Source: Tidjanibacter sp.
GTDB lineage: Bacteria > Bacteroidota > Bacteroidia > Bacteroidales > Rikenellaceae
Direction: 5' to 3'
Assembly: GCA_017630115.1 (NCBI GenBank)
Contig: JAGBVY010000016.1
Coordinates: forward strand, 1 to 11,422
DNA length: 11,422 bases
The position numbers and the translations under genes are program-made. This document shows, in pieces, positions 1-5,444 of this stretch (within the stretch, counting starts at the first letter, position 1; each line of letters starts with the position of its first letter). The notes under the pieces are model-generated. The model worked only from the letters and a program-made list of their open reading frames with translations. It did no database searches and was not told where the DNA came from.

Positions 1-25
1 ACCGTCAACCGACCTAAGTCAAAAT
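1..25 (-). repeat. Partial leader-plus-heptamer repeat unit, inverted, cut by window edge
   Basis: Read on the minus strand, 20-11 gives GACTTAGGTC, 10-4 gives GGTTGAC and 3-1 starts another GGT. This matches the leader and heptamers of the tandem units at 1439-1553, including the TTTT before the leader (21-25). The element continues beyond the window start. It lies 3' of lptG and reads in the same direction as that gene. Function unknown. Confidence 0.7.
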
Positions 26-35
26 AATTTTAATC

Positions 36-92
36 CTCCTTGCGGAGTCTTTTAATTGCTCTGGCTCGGCATAGTCCACAAGTGGCCTCTGC
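36..92 (-). other. Two small hairpins 3' of lptG
   Basis: In the lptG sense direction, the first potential hairpin pairs 92-90, 88-87 and 85-82 with 71-69, 74-73 and 79-76, with two mismatches and a very tight 2-nt loop. The second pairs GGAG (44-47) with CTCC (36-39); on the minus strand it reads CTCC-GCAA-GGAG, a GNRA-type tetraloop, followed by AT-rich sequence. Neither is a textbook intrinsic terminator, because the stems are short and no clean T-run follows. They may help define the lptG 3' end, or they may be part of a dispersed repeat. Confidence 0.35.
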
Positions 93-106
93 TCTCGCTT
101 ATTCGC

Positions 107-119
107 AATTTTCAATTTT
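107..119. repeat. AATTTTC heptamer array (about two units), overlapping the lptG stop
   Basis: Plus-strand AATTTTC AATTTT; on the lptG sense strand it reads AAAATTG AAAATTG. The TAA stop of lptG (120-118) runs directly into the first unit. The same heptamer recurs at 1319-1337 and 6909-6926. Confidence 0.6.
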
Positions 120-1254
120 ACTTCGGTGCTTTGCGGTAGATGTAGGTGGCAATGATGGCAAAGAGTATGTTGGGTAGCCAGACCATCAATATGGCTAGCG
201 CACCCTCACGACCCTTGGCAATCTCCTCAAATACACGTCCCAACATAATGTATGTAAAGCACAAAATCACTCCAATACCAATGTTCACTCCCGTGCCACT
301 ACGCATCTTACGCGCCGAGAGCGACACACCTATAACCGTCAGGATAAACACCGAAATGGGGTACGAATAGCGCTTCTGACGCTCCACCTCAAATATACCA
401 ATCATATCCGAGCCTTTGGCCTTCTGCTGCTCAATGAAGGTGTTTAGCTCGTCAATCTTCATTGTCGTAATGAGATTCTCCACCTTGCCCAACTCCTGCT
501 TGGAGAGGTTGATGAGGGTGTCGAGCTTGCTCTTGTGCAGCTCGAAAATATCGTCCTCGCCAATGAATTTGTGGGTGGCATATTTGGGCGCTTGCCAGTG
601 GCCAGTCTCCTCGTTGTAGGTCACCTCGCTCGCTTCGAGCGACTCCACCACCGAGCTACCCTCAAAGCGCTCGATGGTCATAAACGAGGCCTTGTTGGTC
701 GAGGGGTTGAAGTTGCGGATGTAGGCAAATACTCCCGGCTCAATCTGGCGGAAGATGTGGGGCTCATACTGCACCCTGCGGTTTTTGCGTAGGAACTGGG
801 CCTCAAACTCCACCCTCTTGCTATTGGCCGAGGGGATAACTTCGAGGTTTAGGAAGAGCGAAATGCCCGTAATGAGCATTGCCGAGAGGAAGTAGGGCCA
901 CAAGAGGCGGCGGAAGCTCACTCCACTGGCTTGTATGGCAGTAATCTCGGTGCGGCCGGCCATCTGAGATGTGAAGAAAATCACCGCAATGAAGGTGAAA
1001 AGACCGCAGAAAAGGTTGATGAAATAGGGTATGAAATTGATGTAGTAGCCGAATATAATCTCCTTCAAGGGGGCTTTCATCTCGATAAAGTCGTCGATTT
1101 TCTCCACCGCATCGAACACCACTACAATGATGATAATCAGTGCAATGGCCAAGAAGAATGTGCCCAGAAATTTGCGTGTGATGTAGCTGTCGAGGATTTT
1201 GAACCCCGGCCACCAGCTTCTAAGGTTTTTCTCTTCGAGTCTGTAATCTCCCAT
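118..1254 (-). CDS. lptG: LptF/LptG-family LPS export permease (YjgP/YjgQ)
   Basis: This is an inner-membrane subunit of the family that, with LptB, extracts lipopolysaccharide from the outer leaflet of the inner membrane and passes it to the Lpt bridge. The 378-aa protein has the family layout: membrane segments near residues 31-49, 68-95 and 119-139, a soluble periplasmic domain at ~140-297 (the beta-jellyroll position), then segments at 298-314, 322-341 and 352-372. The cytoplasmic stretch 102-116 (TEITAIQASGVSFRR) is the conserved ETxAxxxSGxS region expected to contact LptB. ATG 1254 is the only plausible start, since the next Met is residue 59, after the first membrane segment. A TATCTTTG box lies ~37 bp upstream. 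The gene is downstream of tgt, a common Bacteroidales arrangement, but a terminator and its own promoter separate them. LptF versus LptG cannot be decided from sequence alone; Bacteroidota often encode both. Confidence 0.9.
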   Translation of the reverse strand: MGDYRLEEKNLRSWWPGFKILDSYITRKFLGTFFLAIALIIIIVVVFDAVEKIDDFIEMKAPLKEIIFGYYINFIPYFINLFCGLFTFIAVIFFTSQMAGRTEITAIQASGVSFRRLLWPYFLSAMLITGISLFLNLEVIPSANSKRVEFEAQFLRKNRRVQYEPHIFRQIEPGVFAYIRNFNPSTNKASFMTIERFEGSSVVESLEASEVTYNEETGHWQAPKYATHKFIGEDDIFELHKSKLDTLINLSKQELGKVENLITTMKIDELNTFIEQQKAKGSDMIGIFEVERQKRYSYPISVFILTVIGVSLSARKMRSGTGVNIGIGVILCFTYIMLGRVFEEIAKGREGALAILMVWLPNILFAIIATYIYRKAPK

Positions 1255-1290
1255 TGTGGTTCTTTGCTATGCAAAGCGTGTTAGAAACTA

Positions 1291-1298
1291 CAAAGATA
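1291..1298 (-). promoter_or_regulatory. Bacteroidota -7 promoter element of lptG
   Basis: The minus strand reads TATCTTTG, matching the Bacteroidota primary-sigma -7 consensus TAnnTTTG. Transcription would start around 1285-1288, giving a leader of about 30 nt before ATG 1254. No clear TTG -33 element is visible upstream. Confidence 0.6.
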
Positions 1299-1318
1299 GT
1301 AAAAAAATGAAAATGGAG

Positions 1319-1337
1319 AATTGAAAATTGAAAATTA
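1319..1337. repeat. AAAATTG heptamer array
   Basis: AATTG, AAAATTG, AAAATTA in tandem with period 7, just upstream of the lptG promoter. It is the same unit as at 107-119, and its complement is at 6909-6926. Confidence 0.65.
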
Positions 1338-1396
1338 AGAGAGAGGGTGGGGAAATTAGCGAAGGGAGGGAGTCGGGGAAATCTAGGGCCTATAAA
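1338..1396. other. Purine-rich, G-rich intergenic spacer
   Basis: The plus strand is almost all purine between 1338 and 1382 (runs of AGAG, GGGTGGGG, GGGAGGGAG). I see no reading frame, promoter or stem here. It joins the AT-heptamer array to the CCCATAA array. Confidence 0.4.
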
Positions 1397-1423
1397 CCCA
1401 TAACCCCCATAAGCCCCATAAGC
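1397..1423. repeat. 9-nt tandem array, unit CCCATAANN (three copies)
   Basis: CCCATAA starts at 1397, 1406 and 1415, exactly 9 nt apart, with a degenerate CCTATAA copy just before (1389). This is the nonamer class found again with other units at 6612-6638 and 6755-6890. No coding potential is evident. Confidence 0.65.
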
Positions 1424-1438
1424 CTTAGGGCCCTTAAA

Positions 1439-1553
1439 GACTTAGGTCGGTAGTCGGTAGACGGTAGACGTCTTTTGACTTAGGTCGGTAGTCGGTAGTC
1501 GGTAGACGGTCGTCGTTTTTTTGCCTCAGGTCGTTAGACGTTAGACGTTAGAC
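1439..1553 (+). repeat. Three tandem leader-plus-heptamer repeat units
   Basis: Each unit is a 10-nt leader plus a run of 7-nt repeats ending in a T-rich or A-rich spacer. Unit 1: GACTTAGGTC (1439-1448) then GGTAGTC, GGTAGAC, GGTAGAC (to 1469). Unit 2: GACTTAGGTC (1477-1486) then GGTAGTC twice, GGTAGAC, GGTCGTC (to 1514). Unit 3: GCCTCAGGTC (1523-1532) then GTTAGAC three times (to 1553), abutting the tgt terminator. Inverted relatives are at 1-20 and 6524-6561. The T-rich spacers are 1471-1476 and 1516-1522. Confidence 0.8.
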
Positions 1554-1582
1554 AAAAAAGAACGCTGATCAGCGTTCTTTTT
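1554..1582 (-). terminator. Intrinsic terminator of tgt (bidirectional)
   Basis: A perfect 18-nt palindrome (1560-1577, centre GATC) is flanked by six A (1554-1559) and five T (1578-1582). On the minus strand it is a GC-rich stem followed by a T-run, three bases past the tgt stop codon. The symmetric A/T flanks would also stop plus-strand transcription. Its position separates the tgt transcript from lptG. Confidence 0.85.
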
Positions 1583-1584
1583 GT

Positions 1585-2715
1585 TTACAATCGTCGTGCG
1601 AGTTTTACTACCATCTGCTCCTTCCACGGTGTGAAGTCGCCGGCGATGATATGTTTGCGAGCCTCGCCAACGAGCCACAAGTAGAAGGCAACATTGTGCA
1701 ACGAGGCTATCTGTGCGGCCATCATCTCGCCTGCAATGTTGAGGTGGCGTAGGTAGGCCTTGGAGTAGAGCCTATCGACAAAACTTGCGCCGTTGGGGTC
1801 AATGGGCGAGAAGTCGTCTTTCCACTTCTCGTTGCGGATGTTGATTATACCCTCCGAGGTGAAGAGCATACCGTTGCGGCCATTGCGGGTGGGCATAACG
1901 CAGTCGAACATATCCACTCCTCGTGCTATGCCTTCGAGGATGTTGATGGGTGTACCCACCCCCATAAGGTAGCGTGGACGGTCGGTTGGCAAGATGGCAT
2001 TGACCACCTCAATCATCTCATACATAACCGGAGCGGGTTCGCCAACTGCCAGACCACCAATGGCATAGCCGTCGGCATCGTACTGCTGCACAAACTCGGC
2101 AGCCGAAGCCCTCAGGTCGGGGAAGGTGCAACCCTGCACAATGGGGAATAGCGACTGATGATAGCCATACTTAGGCGCAGTACGCTCATACTGATTGAAA
2201 CACCTATCGAGCCAACGCTGGGTCATAGCCAACGAACGGGCAGCGTAGGTGTAGCTGCTGTTGCCGTCGGGGCACTCGTCGAAGGCCATCATAATGTCGG
2301 CGCCGATGGTGCGCTCGGTGTCGATGACATTCTCGGGGGTGAAGATATGTTTCGAGCCGTCGATATGGCTGCTGAAATGGACTCCCTCCTCGGTGATTTT
2401 GCGACGTGCGGCTAGCGAAAATACCTGAAAGCCACCACTGTCGGTAAGCATTGGACGATCCCAAGTGCTGAAACGATGCACACCTCCGGCCTTCTCAATT
2501 ATCTCCATTCCGGGGCGGAGGTAGAGGTGGTAGGTGTTGGCCAAGATAATCTGTGCCTTCACGTCGTCCCTGAGGTCGCGGTGGAAGATGCCTTTGACCG
2601 TCGCAGCGGTACCTACGGGCATAAAAATGGGGGTTTCGATTGTGCCGTGAGCAGTCTCTATGAGGCCTGCTCGGGCGTTGCTCTGGTGGTCGTTGTGTTG
2701 TAGTGTAAATTTCAT
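1585..2715 (-). CDS. tgt: Queuine tRNA-ribosyltransferase (tRNA-guanine transglycosylase)
   Basis: The enzyme exchanges guanine-34 in the anticodon of GUN tRNAs (Asp, Asn, His, Tyr) for a queuine precursor in the cytosol. The 376-aa protein is collinear with the bacterial family. Catalytic and substrate residues are visible: Asp92 in TDSGGFQ, Asp146 in MAFDECP, the QG and GGLAVGE pocket segments at 194-226, and the nucleophile region Asp271 in MFDCVMPTRNGR. The usual C-terminal zinc motif CxCxxC is absent: at ~307-315 the aligned residues read DPNGASFVD with no cysteine, although the later zinc-ligand position keeps His340 (SLHN). I chose ATG 2715; a frame open to 2742 adds nine residues, but the -7 promoter box lies inside that extension. 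The promoter is so close that the mRNA may be leaderless. A strong terminator follows. Confidence 0.95.
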   Translation of the reverse strand: MKFTLQHNDHQSNARAGLIETAHGTIETPIFMPVGTAATVKGIFHRDLRDDVKAQIILANTYHLYLRPGMEIIEKAGGVHRFSTWDRPMLTDSGGFQVFSLAARRKITEEGVHFSSHIDGSKHIFTPENVIDTERTIGADIMMAFDECPDGNSSYTYAARSLAMTQRWLDRCFNQYERTAPKYGYHQSLFPIVQGCTFPDLRASAAEFVQQYDADGYAIGGLAVGEPAPVMYEMIEVVNAILPTDRPRYLMGVGTPINILEGIARGVDMFDCVMPTRNGRNGMLFTSEGIINIRNEKWKDDFSPIDPNGASFVDRLYSKAYLRHLNIAGEMMAAQIASLHNVAFYLWLVGEARKHIIAGDFTPWKEQMVVKLARRL

Positions 2716-2722
2716 AGTGGTG

Positions 2723-2730
2723 CAAAGGTA
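2723..2730 (-). promoter_or_regulatory. -7 promoter element of tgt, very close to the start codon
   Basis: The minus strand reads TACCTTTG (consensus TAnnTTTG), with only 7 nt between the box and ATG 2715. Transcription would begin roughly 0-5 nt before the start codon, so the tgt message may be leaderless. This placement also rules out translation from 2742. Confidence 0.7.
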
Positions 2731-2751
2731 AGGATTTTCCAAAAAAATGAG

Positions 2752-2772
2752 TAACTTTGCTATCTATATTTG
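2752..2772 (+). promoter_or_regulatory. Two candidate -7 promoter elements for the glycosyltransferase operon
   Basis: TAACTTTG at 2752-2759 and TATATTTG at 2765-2772 both match TAnnTTTG. The first gives a leader of ~15 nt before ATG 2779; the second would give an almost leaderless message (6 nt from box to ATG). They are back-to-back with the tgt box at 2723-2730, so polymerase binding at the two promoters should overlap. No clear TTG -33 is seen for either. Confidence 0.6.
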
Positions 2773-2778
2773 AATCTA

Positions 2779-3945
2779 ATGGATAAACAGATACTTTTTG
2801 AAGGTTTTTTTAGGGAGGGATGCACCACTTTTTCCATTGTTGTACTCTCTCTTTTGGGGACAATGCTGATTGTTCAGCTCTGCTACTACATTGTGGTCTA
2901 TGGTCGCATCTGTAAATATCGCAATCCAGCTCCCTCGCCTGAGGCTGAGCAGTTGGGACTCTCGGTTATCATACCGCTCTACGATGCCGATCACGGCTTT
3001 TTGCAGGAACGACTGCCTCTGTTTCTCTCGCAGAAGAAGAACAACTATGAGGTTGTTGTTGTGGATGTTACGGGTGATGTTGAGGTGCGCGAACAGCTAG
3101 AACTTATGCGTATTGCCGCAGGTGACCGTCTTACCACAACAAAGTTGGCCGCCGACCCTCTCTTCCCCATATCGACCAAGATGGCTCTGAATGTGGGCAT
3201 TAAGGCTGCCCGCTACGACAACGTGCTCTTCACGCTGCCCGACTGCTCTCCTCGCTCGGAGCGCTGGGCCGAGGTTATGGCTCGTGCCTTTGTGGGCCAC
3301 GACGTGGTCTTGGGTTATGCCTCCATTGCTCCGGCTAAGGGTGTGTGGAACAAGCTGATAAGGTGTGCCAATATGGCTCTGTCGGTTAGGTGGCTCTCGG
3401 CTATGGCAGCCCGTAGGCCCTATCGTGGTACGCTCTGCAACTTGGGCTTCACTAAGAGTGCCTATTTCGGTGCGCGCGGATTCAACCACCTGAATCTCAA
3501 TATGGGCGAGGACGACCTCTTTGTGATGAAGATTGCCGGCCGCGACAATACTATGGCAACAATGGGTGGTTCGGCCACCATCGACCAGAAGGCGTGGGGA
3601 GGACTCGACTGGTGGTTGCCACGTCGCTTGCGCCTATCCTATCCCTACCGATTCTACCCCGCGAGAGTCAAGTGGTCGGTTTCGGTGGAGTTGTGGTCGA
3701 GGGCTTTGTTTTTTGGCTCTGCGATAGTTGTGGCAACGCTTTTGCCACTCTATGCTAAGATATTGGCAGGGGTGTTGCTCGTTGTGCGCTTTGTGGCGGT
3801 GTGGTGGCGTATGAAACGCCTCTCGCGTCGCCTCTCGGAACGCCATCTGCTTGCAGCCTACTGGCTCTACGATCTTGTCGCCCCTGCGGCGGAGGCTGTG
3901 TTGGCCATAAGGCGACGTATGATTCCTAAGTATAAGTGGAGATAG
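2779..3945 (+). CDS. Membrane-bound family 2 glycosyltransferase with atypical DxD motif
   Basis: This is a 388-aa GT-A-fold glycosyltransferase (GT2-like) expected at the cytoplasmic face of the inner membrane; donor and acceptor are unknown. It has an N-terminal membrane segment (~16-42), the fold-opening strand SVIIPLY (62-68), the nucleotide-binding strand VVVVD (92-96), the helix STKMALNVGIKAA (132-144), the catalytic-base type motif GEDDLFV (243-249), a basic WLPRRLR segment (279-285), and C-terminal membrane segments (~306-328, 330-345, 357-377). The strand that usually ends TDADC reads TLPDC (152-156), so the first Asp of DxD is replaced by Leu while Asp155 stays. The start is ATG 2779; an upstream in-frame TTG at 2770 overlaps a promoter box. 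The ECF sigma gene starts inside its last codons, implying co-transcription. Activity on a normal sugar nucleotide is uncertain. Confidence 0.8.
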   Translation: MDKQILFEGFFREGCTTFSIVVLSLLGTMLIVQLCYYIVVYGRICKYRNPAPSPEAEQLGLSVIIPLYDADHGFLQERLPLFLSQKKNNYEVVVVDVTGDVEVREQLELMRIAAGDRLTTTKLAADPLFPISTKMALNVGIKAARYDNVLFTLPDCSPRSERWAEVMARAFVGHDVVLGYASIAPAKGVWNKLIRCANMALSVRWLSAMAARRPYRGTLCNLGFTKSAYFGARGFNHLNLNMGEDDLFVMKIAGRDNTMATMGGSATIDQKAWGGLDWWLPRRLRLSYPYRFYPARVKWSVSVELWSRALFFGSAIVVATLLPLYAKILAGVLLVVRFVAVWWRMKRLSRRLSERHLLAAYWLYDLVAPAAEAVLAIRRRMIPKYKWR

Positions 3946-4508
3946 AAAAATATATAATTCTTTCCGACGCGCAACTTGTAACCTTTGCGCTCGACGGCGA
4001 CACGGTGGCTTTTGAGACCCTCTTCAAACGCTACCGTGAGGAGATTTATGGCCTCTGCCTCCAACGCACTATGGGCAATCGTGGCGATGCCGACGACTTG
4101 GTGCAGGAGACTTTTGTGAAGGTCTATCTCAACTTGGCCAAGTACGACCCCAAGTTCACCTTCGGACAATGGATTTATACCATTGCCCGCAACACTTTCA
4201 TCGACTATGTGCGTCGCAAACGTGACGATGTGCCTATTGAGTCGTTGGGCGGAGGAGTGCCCTCTGTTGCCCCTGTATTTGACGAGACGCCCGACCAATG
4301 TATCATCCGCGAGCAACACTCCTTGCAGTTGGAACGCTGTATGGCCTCCCTGCCAGAGAAGTACCGCCAGATGGCCCAGATGAGGTTTATCGACGAGTTG
4401 AGCTACGAGGAAATAGCTCTGAAACTCGACCTTCCGCTCGGCACGGTTAAGACGCAGATTCATCGCGCCCGCGAGAGGTTGTGCCGACTGATTGTGGAGA
4501 ACGAATAA
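3936..4508 (+). CDS. ECF-type RNA polymerase sigma-70 factor
   Basis: A 190-aa group 4 sigma factor that would direct RNA polymerase to a specific promoter set. Region 2 spans ~25-97, with the core-binding and -10 helices around DADDLVQETFVKVY (51-64) and FGQWIYTIARNTFIDYVRR (76-94). Region 4 spans ~130-184, with its helix-turn-helix at LSYEEIALKLDLPLGTVKTQIHRAR (155-179). The linker carries a Gly/Pro-rich stretch (104-120). The start is GTG 3936, ten bases inside the preceding glycosyltransferase, which fits translational coupling; there is no good ATG nearby. No anti-sigma gene is adjacent. Instead a PASTA-domain membrane protein follows after 48 bp, and whether it regulates the sigma factor is unknown. 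The family assignment is firm; the regulon cannot be read from the window. Confidence 0.92.
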   Translation: MEIEKYIILSDAQLVTFALDGDTVAFETLFKRYREEIYGLCLQRTMGNRGDADDLVQETFVKVYLNLAKYDPKFTFGQWIYTIARNTFIDYVRRKRDDVPIESLGGGVPSVAPVFDETPDQCIIREQHSLQLERCMASLPEKYRQMAQMRFIDELSYEEIALKLDLPLGTVKTQIHRARERLCRLIVENE

Positions 4509-4556
4509 CCCTCGTGAAGAAAGAAGATAATTTTTGCAAACAACAGCTAATTGGAT

Positions 4557-5420
4557 ATGACACAGACAACTAAACCCAAATCGACATCCACCCCTAAGAG
4601 GAGCGCTTCTGCTCCCAAGCAGGGTAAAGTGACAGCTCAGTCGGCACCCGAGCGTGGTGTGTGGCGCACTCTGCTACGCAATGCAGTTTTGGCCGTCAGC
4701 CTGTTGGTGATAATACTCATTGTGGCCCACCTGCTGCTGGGTGTTATCACACGCCACGGACGCAACAAGGATGTGCCCAACTTCATCGGCGCAACCGTCG
4801 AGGAGGCCGAGAGTATGGCTCGCAAGGGTAGGCTCGAAATCATCGTAAACGACTCGCTATATGTACCCCTCTATGCTGGTGGAGTGATTCTCGAACAGCG
4901 CCCCTCGGCAGGCAAGGATAAGGTTAAGAGTGGGCGCAAGATATATGTCACCATCAACGCCTCACGCCAGCGTACTGTCGAAGTCCCCTATGTGGCGGGC
5001 TACTCGTTGCGTCAGGCCAAGAGCAACTTGCTTGTGGCAGGACTCGAAATTGCTCGCTTGGAGTATGTCGATGATATCGCCAACAACTATGTTATAGCCC
5101 AGAGGCTCTACGGCAAAGAGATTAAGGCCGACTCGGTTGTTATGGCCCCCGTAGGCTCTAAGATAACACTCGTTGTGGGTGGCAATAGTAGCCACACCGA
5201 GGTGGTGCCTGACCTTACGGGAATGACCCTCCGCGAGGTGAAGAGTACGCTCTGGGACTTGGGCCTTAATGTGGGTGCTGTGGAGTATAGCGGCACTCTC
5301 GATATCGCCGAGCAAAATGCTGCCCGTGTCTATATCCAATCGCCTGTGGCCGAGAGTGTTGTGGAGCAGGGTAGGGATGTTTCCGTAAGGCTCCGTCTGC
5401 CCGACGAGGAGGATAAGTAG
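4557..5420 (+). CDS. Single-pass membrane protein with three PASTA domains
   Basis: A 287-aa protein with a basic Ser/Thr/Pro/Lys-rich cytoplasmic tail (1-38), one membrane helix (~42-64) and an extracytoplasmic part of three PASTA repeats: ~71-136 (KDVPNFIG...), ~139-208 (RTVEVPYVAG...) and ~214-281 (TEVVPDLTG...). Each has the opening VPx(hydrophobic)xG and closing V(T/S)(L/I/V) strands. PASTA domains bind peptidoglycan stem peptides or serve as extracellular spacers, as in PknB-like kinases and some PBPs. Here there is no kinase or transpeptidase domain, so it is a stand-alone PASTA protein. The start is ATG 4557; an in-frame TTG at 4551 is less likely. It is followed by rluD after 24 bp. 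In Bacteroidales this pair is often near ddl, which is not here. A near-match to a -7 box (TTTTTG at 4531-4536) lies upstream, so partial independent expression is possible. Confidence 0.88.
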   Translation: MTQTTKPKSTSTPKRSASAPKQGKVTAQSAPERGVWRTLLRNAVLAVSLLVIILIVAHLLLGVITRHGRNKDVPNFIGATVEEAESMARKGRLEIIVNDSLYVPLYAGGVILEQRPSAGKDKVKSGRKIYVTINASRQRTVEVPYVAGYSLRQAKSNLLVAGLEIARLEYVDDIANNYVIAQRLYGKEIKADSVVMAPVGSKITLVVGGNSSHTEVVPDLTGMTLREVKSTLWDLGLNVGAVEYSGTLDIAEQNAARVYIQSPVAESVVEQGRDVSVRLRLPDEEDK

Positions 5421-5444
5421 TTCTATCAGCCCAGAGTATATACT

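Noticed and set aside
1439..1553. CRISPR array
   Set aside because: Units are 7-nt repeats without 25-40 nt spacers or cas genes; they are simple tandem repeats with a leader.
2716..2742. Extended Tgt start nine codons upstream (ATG 2742)
   Set aside because: The -7 promoter box (2723-2730) lies within the extension, and the family start matches MKFTLQHN.
3867..4463. Minus-strand open frame (198 aa) opposite the sigma factor
   Set aside because: Shadow of the ECF sigma gene, whose sigma regions 2 and 4 are unambiguous.
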